Position numbers and translations under genes: made by a program. From positions 124,001 through 188,000 of the forward strand of contig NZ_MBEQ01000017.1 in assembly GCF_001954135.1 (NCBI RefSeq): a stretch of 64,000 nucleotides of DNA, read 5' to 3'. Within the stretch, counting starts at the first letter, position 1. Every line of letters starts with the position of its first letter. This DNA comes from Mycobacterium sp. GA-1841. Its GTDB lineage: Bacteria; Actinomycetota; Actinomycetes; Mycobacteriales; Mycobacteriaceae. Of this stretch, positions 54,724-63,144 are shown one piece after another. The notes under the pieces were generated by a model. It made no database searches and was not told the origin of the DNA. It saw only the letters and a list, made by a program, of their open reading frames with translations.

Positions 54724-56085
54724 TCATTGCGCTTGGCTCACCGAGGACATGTGAAAATCCGGGATTCGCAGTGTCGGCATCCAGGCGCGCGTGGCCCAGT
54801 CGCCCCACTCCCGCGGCAGGGTCACTTCGCTGATCCCGGCTTGAGTGGCGCGCCGCAACAGATCCAGCGGGCTCTCGTTGAACCGGAAGTTGTTGACCGC
54901 AGCGGTCACCTCACCGTCTTCGATCAGATAGACACCGTCTCGGGTCAGCCCGGTCAGCAGCAGCACGGTGGGATCGACCTCGCGGATATACCACAGCGTG
55001 CTCAGCAGCAGGCCCCGCTCGGTGCCGGCGATCATGTCGGCCAGTTCGGTTGTACCACCGGTCATCAGCAGATTGTCGGCGGGCACCGCGACGGGTGTGC
55101 CGTATTCGGCGGACACTGCGCGCGGATAGGCCAGTGCGTTGACCACCCCGTCGCGAATCCAGTCCACCCGGTCGATGTCCATGCCGTTGTCGAAGACCGA
55201 CACCCGCTCCGAAGAACTGGGTACGGCGACAAACGGCTGGCAGGCCAGCTCATCGGCGAACGGGTCGGAATACAGCGTCAACCCGAGGTCGGTGAGTTTC
55301 TCCCCCACCCGGGTTCCGCCGGGGGCCGACAACGCGGTGCGGCCTTCCTGGGCTCCTCGGCCGTCCATGGTCCAGGCCAGGTAGATCATCATGTCGGCCA
55401 CGGTCGACGGCGGCATGAGGGTCTCGTAGCGGCCGGCCGGAAGTTCGACCGTCCGCTGCGCCCACCCCAGCTTCAACGACAATTCGTCGAGCATCGAATC
55501 AACACCCACATCAACGAAATCCGGAGTGCTCACCCCGGACCAGGCACTGGCGCCATCGCGCTTGGCGTTGATCTCCACCGATCCGGTCGGCTGGGTGTAG
55601 CGACGGCGCAGCCCGGTCGAGGTGGCCACGAATGTCGTCTCCATGACGTGGCGGGCATATCCGTAGAGCTGATCGGAACCGGCAAAGCCCTTGGCCAGAT
55701 CACCGGCGATGCCGGTGAACACCTGCGCCCCGGTGCCCACCACCGGGGAATCCCAGTCGGCGGGCGCCTCGGTGCCCGGCAGCGGGGGCGCAGCGTCACG
55801 GGCTGCCGGCGACGCCAGCGCGGCACGCTCGGCAGCAGCCACCAGCTCGGGGATCACCGCCGGATCCACTTCAGCCGAGCGCACCGACCCGACATGCGCC
55901 TTGTCCCCGCGGCGCACGACGGAGATCACGGTGGTGGTGCGGCTGACGGTCTCGCCGTTGGTGGTCATCGAGTTGCCTGCCCACCGCAGTGATGCGTCGG
56001 CGCGGTCGGTCACCAGTACCGTGGTTTCGGCGCCAGGGTCCGCTGCGCCCAAGGCGATGTCGACGACCTGCTGTGCGCCGATCAT
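54724..56085 (-). CDS. tldE: TldE/PmbA-type subunit of the TldD/TldE metalloprotease
   Basis: This 453-residue protein is the non-catalytic partner of TldD. In E. coli the TldD/E heterodimer is a periplasm-independent metalloprotease that matures microcin B17 and degrades unfolded peptides such as CcdA. Recognisable parts are LRWAGNSMTTNG near residue 32 and the late LTGLTRDGVYLIEDGEVTAAV region. ATG 56085 overlaps the tldD stop (ATGA), guaranteeing matched amounts. It corresponds to Rv2314c by order. The peptide substrate in mycobacteria is unknown. Confidence 0.88.
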   Translation of the reverse strand: MIGAQQVVDIALGAADPGAETTVLVTDRADASLRWAGNSMTTNGETVSRTTTVISVVRRGDKAHVGSVRSAEVDPAVIPELVAAAERAALASPAARDAAPPLPGTEAPADWDSPVVGTGAQVFTGIAGDLAKGFAGSDQLYGYARHVMETTFVATSTGLRRRYTQPTGSVEINAKRDGASAWSGVSTPDFVDVGVDSMLDELSLKLGWAQRTVELPAGRYETLMPPSTVADMMIYLAWTMDGRGAQEGRTALSAPGGTRVGEKLTDLGLTLYSDPFADELACQPFVAVPSSSERVSVFDNGMDIDRVDWIRDGVVNALAYPRAVSAEYGTPVAVPADNLLMTGGTTELADMIAGTERGLLLSTLWYIREVDPTVLLLTGLTRDGVYLIEDGEVTAAVNNFRFNESPLDLLRRATQAGISEVTLPREWGDWATRAWMPTLRIPDFHMSSVSQAQ

Positions 56086-57599
56086 CGGCCGCCCTCCGTC
56101 CGGGTGTTCAGTATGTTGATGCCGCGGAACAGCGCACTCGGGCAGCCGTGGCTGACCGGCGCAACCTGCCCGGGCTGGGCCTTGCCGCAGTTGAATGCCC
56201 CACCGAGCCGCCAAGTGGACGCTCCGCCGACGGCTTCCATCGCACCCCAGAAGTCGGTGGTGGTGGCCTGGTAGGCCACATCGCGCAGCTGTCCGTCCAG
56301 ACGCCCGTCACGAATCCGGTAGAACCGCTGCCCGGTGAACTGGAAGTTGTACCGCTGCATGTCAATCGACCACGACTTGTCACCGACGATGTAGATCCCG
56401 TCAGACACCCGCGAGATCAGATCCTGCGTGCTGAGATCCTCCGAACCGGGTTGCAGCGACACGTTGGCCATCCGCTGAATCGGGACATGGTGAGGCGAGT
56501 CGGCATATGCGCAGCCATTGGAGCGTGCCTGCCCCAGTCGCGGCGCGAACACCCGGTCCAGCTGATAACCCACGAACACGCCGTCGCGCACCAGGTCCCA
56601 GCTCTGCGCCTGCACACCTTCGTCGTCGAAACCGACGGTGGCCAAGCCGAATTCGACGGTGCGGTCGGCCGTCACGTTCATCACCGGTGAGCCGTAGCGC
56701 ATGGTGCCCAACTTGTCCGGGGTGGCGAACGACGTCCCGGCGTAGGCCGCCTCATACCCGATGGCCCGGTCGTATTCGGTCGCGTGCCCGATCGATTCAT
56801 GGATGGTCAGCCACAGGTTGGACGGGTCGATCACCAGGTCGGTGGGGCCGGCGACCACCGACGGCGCCTTGGTCTTCTCCGCCAGCAGCGTCGGCAGCTC
56901 GGCCAGCTCAGAGGTCCAGTCCCAGACGTCATCACCGGCCAGCGCTTCCCAGCCTCGCGCCGTCGGCGGCGCCAGCGTGCGCATGGTCTCGAAAGACCCG
57001 GCCGCGGAGTCGACGGCCACCGCCTCCATCGTCGGCAGCACCCGGACCCGCTGCTGGGTGATCGAGGAGCCGAAGGTGTCGGCGTAGAAGGTCTGTTCTT
57101 TGACGGCATGCACCCCCGCCGAGACATGGTCCACGCCGTCGGCGGCCAGCAACCGGCCCGAGTATTCGCCGAGCAGAGCGATCTTGTCGGCAGCCGGTAC
57201 CACGAAGGGGTCGACGCCGTAGTCGGACACCCAGGTCACATCGCGATAGACCGGCTCGGCGGCCAGCTCGATGCGCTCGGCATTGAGCGGGGCAAGTGTC
57301 GTGGCCACCTGCACGGCACGGCGGGCCGTCTGGGCCGCCACCTCAGGCGCCAGCTCGGCGTGGGAGGCGAAACCCCACGCACCGTCCACGATCACCCGCA
57401 CCGCCAGCCCGATCTCGCGGTTGACCACCGACATCTCCAGTTCGCCGTCGCGCATTTGGATGATCTCGGTGGTGATGCGGTGAATCCGCAGATCGGCATA
57501 GCCGGCACCGGCCGCAGCTGCCGCGGACAACGCCGCGTCAGCCAACTCGGACCGGGGCAGCTCCAGGAAGTCGGCGTCCACGTTTCGGTGAGCTGTCAC
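56082..57599 (-). CDS. tldD: TldD metalloprotease catalytic subunit
   Basis: The 505-residue product carries the zinc motif HESIGH (HExxxH) in TIHESIGHATEYDRA near residue 255-269, with a further ligand expected in the SPHHVPIQRMANVSLQPG region. It forms a heterodimer with TldE and cuts small or unfolded peptides. GTG 57599 is chosen because it gives the 505 residues I recall for Rv2315c and because TACTGT (57613-57608, minus) lies 8 nt upstream. ATG 57632 overlaps the sulfatase promoter. It is divergent from the sulfatase gene with 52 bp between. Confidence 0.88.
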   Translation of the reverse strand: MTAHRNVDADFLELPRSELADAALSAAAAAGAGYADLRIHRITTEIIQMRDGELEMSVVNREIGLAVRVIVDGAWGFASHAELAPEVAAQTARRAVQVATTLAPLNAERIELAAEPVYRDVTWVSDYGVDPFVVPAADKIALLGEYSGRLLAADGVDHVSAGVHAVKEQTFYADTFGSSITQQRVRVLPTMEAVAVDSAAGSFETMRTLAPPTARGWEALAGDDVWDWTSELAELPTLLAEKTKAPSVVAGPTDLVIDPSNLWLTIHESIGHATEYDRAIGYEAAYAGTSFATPDKLGTMRYGSPVMNVTADRTVEFGLATVGFDDEGVQAQSWDLVRDGVFVGYQLDRVFAPRLGQARSNGCAYADSPHHVPIQRMANVSLQPGSEDLSTQDLISRVSDGIYIVGDKSWSIDMQRYNFQFTGQRFYRIRDGRLDGQLRDVAYQATTTDFWGAMEAVGGASTWRLGGAFNCGKAQPGQVAPVSHGCPSALFRGINILNTRTEGGR

Positions 57600-57607
57600 G
57601 GTTTCCC

Positions 57608-57645
57608 ACAGTAAAGGGTCCGCTCTCAGCATGACCTCATACGCT
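57608..57645. promoter_or_regulatory. Divergent tldD / sulfatase promoters
   Basis: On the minus strand TACTGT (57613-57608) precedes GTG 57599. On the plus strand TACGCT (57640-57645) precedes ATG 57652 by 6 nt. Both fit leaderless or nearly leaderless transcripts. The 52 bp between start codons hold both promoters, so they may compete. Confidence 0.5.
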
Positions 57646-57651
57646 GACGGG

Positions 57652-59319
57652 ATGGCAGAGCTCAGCAGACGGGCCGTCCTGGGCGGCGCGGCGGCTGTCG
57701 CCGGTGCGGCGGCCGTGGGTTTCGGGGGATACGAATTGCTCACGAGGCGCAGCCCCGAGATGGCCGCACAACCGAACATCCTCGTCGTCATCGTTGACCA
57801 GATGCGGGCACCACAGTGGTTTCCCGATACTCAGCAACTCGGCGCACTGCTGCCGAACCTCGAAAAGCTGCGGGCCCGCAGCACCGCGTTCGGATCGCAC
57901 TACACCGCGTCGAACATGTGCACGCCGTCGCGCGGCGTGATGACGACCGGGCTGTATTCCCACCAGACCGGCTGTTTGTATACCGGTGAGGGGCCCACCG
58001 AGTCGACGCTGGCCGTCCGATTTCCGACCTGGGGGACGATGCTGCGCGACGCCGGCTACCGCACCTGGTGGTGGGGCAAGTGGCACCTGGGCAGTGTGGC
58101 CGACAACACCCCCGACGGCCTGGACGTCCACGGCTTCTCCGGCGGTACATACCCGTCCCCCAACGGTGCACCCAACCAGGGCCTGCAGCAGGACCCCTCG
58201 ATCGTCGACCAGTTCGTCGGGTGGTTCGACGCCCGCGCGTCCGAGGGTCCGTGGTGCACGACGGTGTCGCTGGTCAACCCGCATGACATCTGTTGGTGGC
58301 CGAAAAACCCACTGCCGGAGAAGGTTCCCCACGTCTTCAACGGGAAGCCGGCGAACTTCGAGACGACCGAAGATCTGCGGCGCCGCGGCAAGCCCCAGTT
58401 ACAGATCGACTACATGAACTTCATGTCACCGTTGATGACCGGGGCGATGGACTACACCGACCCTGACGCCGCGGCGCAGTGGGCACGGTGTCTGGACATG
58501 TACCTGTGGTTGCAGCAGCAGGTGGACACCCAGATCGGCCGGGTGCTCGACACCCTGTCCGCCAGACCCGAGGTCGACAACAACACCATCGTGGTCTTCA
58601 CCTCGGACCACGGCGAATACGCCGGCTCTCACGGACTGCGCGGTAAAGGCGCGGCGGTCTACGAGGAGAGCATCCGGGTGCCGCTCTACATCCGGGATCC
58701 GTTCGGCCACCTCACCCCCACGGCGGGCGAAACGCGGACGCAGCTCACTTCCACCGCCGACCTGGCGCCGCTGCTGCTGACGATCGCCCACGGCGGCGTG
58801 GGGTGGCGCTCCGATTCCCGCTACACCTACCTGGCCGGTCGCGGCGACATCGCCGCCATTGCGGCCGACGCCGGCGCGCCGGGTCGGCCCTGGATCGCGC
58901 ACGCCACCGACGACATGTCGGTCGAAGAGATGGCCGCGTTGATGAAATCACCGCTGGCGCAGAAGTTTTTCGGCCCCACCGGACCTCCGACGAACATCCC
59001 GACGTCGGCGCCCAGCCACATCGTCGCCGTCCGTACGCCCGAGGCCAAGCTCGCCATGTACACGTACTGGAAGCCCGGCACCATGGACATCGACACCTCA
59101 CGCCCCGTCCACCACGAGTTGTACGACTACGCAACCGATTCCGGCATCCAGGAGCTGGACAACCTGGCCGGCCGCAGCAACCGGCAGGCCGATCTGCAAG
59201 CGCTGCTCGACAACGAGGTGCTGCCCGAGCTGCGGGCGCCGTTGCCGGGCTTCCTCGACGAGGCGCAGGAGGAGGGGTTGGCGAATATGAGGGAGCTCGC
59301 GGAGTTGCGCGGAGGCTGA
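57652..59319 (+). CDS. Tat-exported sulfatase
   Basis: This 555-residue enzyme is a type I sulfatase. The cysteine of CTPSRG (C90-G95) is the site converted to formylglycine. Metal ligands include VIVDQM near residue 47 and SDHGEY further on. The N-terminus has a twin-arginine signal (SRRAVLGGAAAV) and a hydrophobic stretch, so it is exported folded. It would hydrolyse sulfate esters outside the membrane, perhaps for sulfur supply or of sulfolipids. ATG 57652 fits a leaderless start. ATG 57631 is less likely. Its last codons lie in a 26-bp tandem repeat. No formylglycine-generating enzyme gene is in this window. Confidence 0.87.
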   Translation: MAELSRRAVLGGAAAVAGAAAVGFGGYELLTRRSPEMAAQPNILVVIVDQMRAPQWFPDTQQLGALLPNLEKLRARSTAFGSHYTASNMCTPSRGVMTTGLYSHQTGCLYTGEGPTESTLAVRFPTWGTMLRDAGYRTWWWGKWHLGSVADNTPDGLDVHGFSGGTYPSPNGAPNQGLQQDPSIVDQFVGWFDARASEGPWCTTVSLVNPHDICWWPKNPLPEKVPHVFNGKPANFETTEDLRRRGKPQLQIDYMNFMSPLMTGAMDYTDPDAAAQWARCLDMYLWLQQQVDTQIGRVLDTLSARPEVDNNTIVVFTSDHGEYAGSHGLRGKGAAVYEESIRVPLYIRDPFGHLTPTAGETRTQLTSTADLAPLLLTIAHGGVGWRSDSRYTYLAGRGDIAAIAADAGAPGRPWIAHATDDMSVEEMAALMKSPLAQKFFGPTGPPTNIPTSAPSHIVAVRTPEAKLAMYTYWKPGTMDIDTSRPVHHELYDYATDSGIQELDNLAGRSNRQADLQALLDNEVLPELRAPLPGFLDEAQEEGLANMRELAELRGG

Positions 59320-59379
59320 GCCGACAAATCAAGCACGGAGGCTGAGCCGACCAAACAAGCACTGAGGCTGAGCCGACAA
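59311..59379 (+). repeat. 26-bp tandem repeat, about 2.6 copies, over the sulfatase stop
   Basis: Copies start at 59311, 59337 and 59363. The first two are 26 bp and differ at two or three bases. The third is partial. The core GAGGCTGAGCCGAC occurs in all three. The first copy contains the TGA stop of the sulfatase gene (59317-59319), and each later copy repeats that stop in the same context, so copy number could change without harming the protein. It has the look of a minisatellite (VNTR-like) locus. Confidence 0.8.
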
Positions 59380-59426
59380 CCGTTCAAACCACTTCCCAGC
59401 GGCGTCGAAGGTACTAGCTTGAGCCC

Positions 59427-60413
59427 ATGCGCGTATTGGTCACCGGCGGAACCGGTTTTGTGGGTGGTTGGAGCGCGAAAGCGATCGCCGATGCGGGCCA
59501 TTCCGTGCGGTTTCTGGTCCGCAATCCCGACCGGCTCCACACCAGCGTCGCCAAGCTCGGGGTCGACGTCTCCGACTATGCGGTGGGCGACATCACCGAT
59601 CGGGATTCGACTTTGGAGGCGATGCAGGGTTGCGACGCCGTCCTGCACAGCGCCGCCTTGGTCGCCACCGATCCGAGCCAGACCGCACAGATGTTGGCCA
59701 CCAACATGGATGGCGCCCGCAATGTGCTCGGGGGTGCCGCCAAGCTGGGGCTTGATCCGATCATCCACGTGTCGAGTTTCACCGCACTGTTCCATCCCGG
59801 GTTGAAAACCCTCAGCGCCGACCTGCCGGTGGTGGGCGGCACCGACGGATATGGACAGTCCAAGGCCCACGTCGAGATCTACGCGCGCGGCATGCAGGAC
59901 GGCGGTGCGCCGGTCAACATCACCTATCCCGGCATGGTGCTCGGACCACCGGTGGGCGATCAGTTCGGCGAAGCCGGTGAAGGTGTCGCCGCCGCATTGC
60001 AACTCGGCGGGATTCCCGGGCGCAGCGCCGCCTGGACCATTGTCGACGTGCGCGATCTCGCGGAGTTGCACGTGGCCCTGCTGGAACCCGGACGCGGACC
60101 GCGCCGCTATATGGCCGGTGGTCGGCGGGTGCCGGTGAGTGAGCTGGCGAGCCTGCTCGCCGATGTGGGCAAGAAGCGCATGCTCACCGTTCCGGTCCCG
60201 GACACCGCTCTGCGAATGGCCGGGCAGGTGCTCGACCGTCTGGGCCCGTTCGTGCCGTTCGACCTCCCGATCACCGAAGCGGGAATGCAGTACTACACCC
60301 AGATGCCGGAGTCCGACGACTCACCGAGCGAACGCGAACTCGGAATCACCTACCGCGATCCCCGCGCCACGCTGGCCGATACGGTCGCCGGGTTTCGCGA
60401 ACTCGACCGCTGA
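59427..60413 (+). CDS. NAD-dependent epimerase/dehydratase family protein
   Basis: The 328-residue protein is an extended SDR. It has the N-terminal GGTGFVGG nucleotide motif (residues 7-14), HSAALVA near 75-81 and the catalytic YxxxK as YGQSK near 143-147. It is of the dihydroflavonol reductase-like type common in mycobacteria and may act on a sugar nucleotide, sterol or ketone. TAGCTT (59415-59420) lies 6 nt before ATG 59427, suggesting leaderless expression. It converges on the cutinase gene with 9 bp between. Confidence 0.85.
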   Translation: MRVLVTGGTGFVGGWSAKAIADAGHSVRFLVRNPDRLHTSVAKLGVDVSDYAVGDITDRDSTLEAMQGCDAVLHSAALVATDPSQTAQMLATNMDGARNVLGGAAKLGLDPIIHVSSFTALFHPGLKTLSADLPVVGGTDGYGQSKAHVEIYARGMQDGGAPVNITYPGMVLGPPVGDQFGEAGEGVAAALQLGGIPGRSAAWTIVDVRDLAELHVALLEPGRGPRRYMAGGRRVPVSELASLLADVGKKRMLTVPVPDTALRMAGQVLDRLGPFVPFDLPITEAGMQYYTQMPESDDSPSERELGITYRDPRATLADTVAGFRELDR

Positions 60414-60422
60414 AGGACCGGG

Positions 60423-61181
60423 TCAGTTTCCGGTGACCTCACCCGCCGTCTGCATCACGGTCGCGGCCGGAACACTGCCGCCCAATTGGCGGGCCGCGAA
60501 ATCGGCTGCCTGGATGGCCATCCCGTTGTCCTTGTAGGAGCTGTGGGCCGCGCGGTCCCGGCCGCCGGGGAAGCAGATCGGGTCGCCCGTCGCGCACAGC
60601 TGGATGGTCTTGGCCACATACGGCTGACCGATGGTCAGCGGCGGCGCACCGCGGTCGGCCAATCCCAGTACCCACTCGTCGGGTGTCCCGAACAGGGCCA
60701 CGGCCGCCACGTGCGGCGCGATCGACGCCGGCATCGGACCGCTGATCCCGGCCGGCAGGGTGAAACCGGCAGGGACACTGCTGGCGGTCGTGTAGCCGGC
60801 CACTGCGGCGCCCTGTGAGTAGCCGCCGAGCACGATCTTGGTGGCCGGGCAGTTCGCGGCGATCGCCTGGATCCGGTCGCTGGCGTCGGCGATGCCGTCG
60901 GCAGCCTGTCCGAAGTTCAGCGAGGCCGGATAGTTCACCGCGTAGACGTCCACGCTTTCGCCGGGCAGCCGGGCGGTGAGCGCATCGACGAAGGCCTGTC
61001 CGGTCGCGCCGATACCGGGAGCTTCGAACGTGCCGCGGGCGAAGACCACCTCGACGTCGGCACACCCGTCGTCAGCCGCATTGGCCGAGGCGATCATCGG
61101 TCCGGCCGGCGAACCAACCGCGATTGCGGCCGCGGTCAACACGGCGAAGATGCCTTTTCGAGCCAGCTGCCTGGTGTTCAT
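60423..61181 (-). CDS. Cutinase family secreted esterase
   Basis: A 252-residue secreted protein with a signal peptide ending SANA near residue 37 and a cutinase (Culp-type) alpha/beta-hydrolase domain. The nucleophile serine lies in GGYSQGAA near residue 120, the aspartate in ATGDPICFPGG and the histidine in RAAHSSYKDNG near the end. Cysteines typical of the fold are present. Members hydrolyse esters, lipids or phospholipids outside the cell. ATG 61181 directly precedes the basic signal-peptide start NTRQLARKG. It is divergent from uspA across a 291-bp region. Confidence 0.9.
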   Translation of the reverse strand: MNTRQLARKGIFAVLTAAAIAVGSPAGPMIASANAADDGCADVEVVFARGTFEAPGIGATGQAFVDALTARLPGESVDVYAVNYPASLNFGQAADGIADASDRIQAIAANCPATKIVLGGYSQGAAVAGYTTASSVPAGFTLPAGISGPMPASIAPHVAAVALFGTPDEWVLGLADRGAPPLTIGQPYVAKTIQLCATGDPICFPGGRDRAAHSSYKDNGMAIQAADFAARQLGGSVPAATVMQTAGEVTGN

Positions 61182-61358
61182 GTGTGTCCCGCCCATCCGT
61201 CCCGTTCGCCATCACCCGCTGTGGAAGTGGCAACTACCTGCTACAAGACCAACGAGCCGGGCCCTGATTCCGGATCAGTCAAGTGATGTACGCCACCTGA
61301 GCAAAGTGCGGGTGTGGGAATTGCGCAGCGATGTCTGAGTGTTCGATCCTGCCGGCAT

Positions 61359-61466
61359 CTACGCAGAGGATTACTGCTCGATACTGACTGCAAACTTCTG
61401 CGTAGTCGCATGGCAGTCTGGTCGGTGAGCCCGGTGTGACACACCACATCATCGACCCGCTTTAAT
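61359..61466 (+). promoter_or_regulatory. Upstream region of uspABC with two symmetric elements
   Basis: CTACGCAGA (61359-61367) and TCTGCGTAG (61397-61405) form a 9-bp inverted repeat with a 29-nt spacer. Closer to the gene, GGTGTG-A-CACACC (61433-61445) is a perfect 13-bp palindrome. A TTTAAT -10-like box (61461-61466) ends 6 nt before ATG 61473, which places the palindrome over the -35 region. A sugar-responsive repressor site is likely. The rest of the 291-bp gap shows no gene. Confidence 0.5.
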
Positions 61467-61472
61467 GACCCG

Positions 61473-62345
61473 ATGGCCACCTCGCGTGTCCGCACGACCG
61501 CGCTGGGCTACGCCCTTGTCGCGCCCAGCCTGTTCGGCGTCGTCACCTTCCTGTTGTTACCGATGCTGGTGGTCGTCTGGCTGAGCCTGCACCGGTGGGA
61601 TCTGCTCGGTCCGATCGAGTATGTGGGCCTGGACAATTGGCAGTCGGTACTGGCTGATTCCTCGTTTGCCATGTCGTTGGCGGTGACGTTGGTGTTCGTC
61701 GCCCTGGTGGTGCCGGTGCAGACCGTGCTCGGCTTGATCGCGGCCTCGTTGTTGGCGCGCGGCCTGCCCGGGACCGGGTTTTTCCGCACCGTGTACGTGT
61801 TGCCGTGGATCTGTGCGCCGCTGGCCATCGCGGTGCTGTGGAAATGGATTCTGGCTCCGACCGACGGGGCGTTGAGCACGGTGCTGGGTCGGCCGGTCGA
61901 GTGGCTGACCGATCCGGGACTGGCCCTGCCAGTGGTGTCGGCGGTCGTGGTGTGGACCAACGTCGGCTATGTGACGCTGTTCTTCCTGGCCGGCATCCTC
62001 AACATCCCCGCTGATGTGCACAACGCCGCCCGCACCGACGGTGCCACCGACTGGCAGCGGTTCCGGCATATCACGTTGCCGATGTTGCGCCCGACCTTGT
62101 TCTTCGTCCTGGTCACCGGAATCGTCAGTGCGGCGCAGGTATTCGACACCGTGTACGCGCTGACCGCGGGCGGCCCGCAGGGGCGCACCGACCTGGTGGC
62201 CCACCGCATCTATGCCGAGGCGTTCGGCGCGGCCGCGGTGGGGCGCGCCTCGGTGATGGCCATCGTGTTGTTCGTCATCCTGGTCGGCATCACGCTCGCG
62301 CAGCACATCTACTTCCGCCGCAGGATCAGCTATGACCTCACGTAA
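61473..62345 (+). CDS. uspA: Amino-sugar ABC importer permease UspA
   Basis: The 290-residue protein is a carbohydrate ABC permease (MalF/UgpA type) with six predicted helices and the EAA loop around NAARTDGATDWQRFRHITLP near residues 186-205. In M. tuberculosis UspABC (Rv2316-Rv2318) imports amino sugars, and the length and order here agree. The gene overlaps uspB by 14 bp. The ATPase is not encoded nearby and is probably shared, as for several mycobacterial sugar importers. A palindrome overlies its promoter. Confidence 0.9.
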   Translation: MATSRVRTTALGYALVAPSLFGVVTFLLLPMLVVVWLSLHRWDLLGPIEYVGLDNWQSVLADSSFAMSLAVTLVFVALVVPVQTVLGLIAASLLARGLPGTGFFRTVYVLPWICAPLAIAVLWKWILAPTDGALSTVLGRPVEWLTDPGLALPVVSAVVVWTNVGYVTLFFLAGILNIPADVHNAARTDGATDWQRFRHITLPMLRPTLFFVLVTGIVSAAQVFDTVYALTAGGPQGRTDLVAHRIYAEAFGAAAVGRASVMAIVLFVILVGITLAQHIYFRRRISYDLT

Positions 62346-63144
62346 CGCGCTGGTCTACGCGGGGTTGCTCCTCGGGGCGGCGATCACCTTGCTGCCGTTC
62401 GGACTTGGGTTGCTCACCTCGTTCACCTCGGCTGAGCAGTTCGCCGCCGAGGCACCGCTGTCGGTGCCCGATCCGCCGACCCTGGGCAACTACATCGGGC
62501 TGTCCGACGCCGGATTCGGCCGCGCCCTCCTGGTGACGGCATTGATGACCGCGGTGATCTTGTTGGGTCAACTGGTGTGCTCGGTGCTGGCCGCCTATGC
62601 CTTTGCCCGGCTGCGGTTCCCGGGGCGCGACGTACTGTTCTGGGTCTACATCGCCACCCTGATGGTGCCGGCCACGGTGACTGTGGTGCCGCTGTACCTG
62701 ATGATGGCCGAGGCGGGACTGCGCAACACCTTCTGGGCGCTGGTGTTGCCCTTCATGTTCGGTTCGCCGTACGCAATCTTCCTGCTGCGTGAGTACTTTC
62801 GGTCGATTCCGGGTGAGCTGATCAGTGCCGCCCGCCTCGACGGCGCCAACACCCTGGATGTGCTCACCCATGTGGTGGTGCCGGCCAGCCGGCCGATCCT
62901 GGTGACGTTGGCGTTGATCACCGTGGTGAGCCAGTGGAACAACTTCCTGTGGCCGCTGGTGATCACCAGCGGCAGCAAGTGGCAGGTGCTGACGGTGGCG
63001 ACTGCGGGATTGCAGACGCAGTACAACGCTCAGTGGACGCTGGTGATGGCGGCGACGACGGTGGCGATCGTGCCGTTGATCGGGTTGTTCATCGCGTTCT
63101 CACGCAACATCGTCCGGTCGATCGTCGTGACGGGCATCAAGTGA
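62332..63144 (+). CDS. uspB: Amino-sugar ABC importer permease UspB
   Basis: This 270-residue MalG/UgpE-type permease has six helices and the EAA loop GELISAARLDGANTLDVLTH near residues 162-181. It pairs with UspA to form the channel. ATG 62332 lies inside the end of uspA, giving a 14-bp overlap, and its stop overlaps the uspC GTG (GTGA), so all three are translationally linked. Assignment rests on order and similarity to Rv2317 as I recall it. Confidence 0.9.
   Translation: MTSRNALVYAGLLLGAAITLLPFGLGLLTSFTSAEQFAAEAPLSVPDPPTLGNYIGLSDAGFGRALLVTALMTAVILLGQLVCSVLAAYAFARLRFPGRDVLFWVYIATLMVPATVTVVPLYLMMAEAGLRNTFWALVLPFMFGSPYAIFLLREYFRSIPGELISAARLDGANTLDVLTHVVVPASRPILVTLALITVVSQWNNFLWPLVITSGSKWQVLTVATAGLQTQYNAQWTLVMAATTVAIVPLIGLFIAFSRNIVRSIVVTGIK

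Noticed and set aside
59311-59379. CRISPR-like array
   Set aside because: The units are directly adjacent with no unique spacers and only 2.6 copies, and no cas genes are near. It is a tandem repeat.
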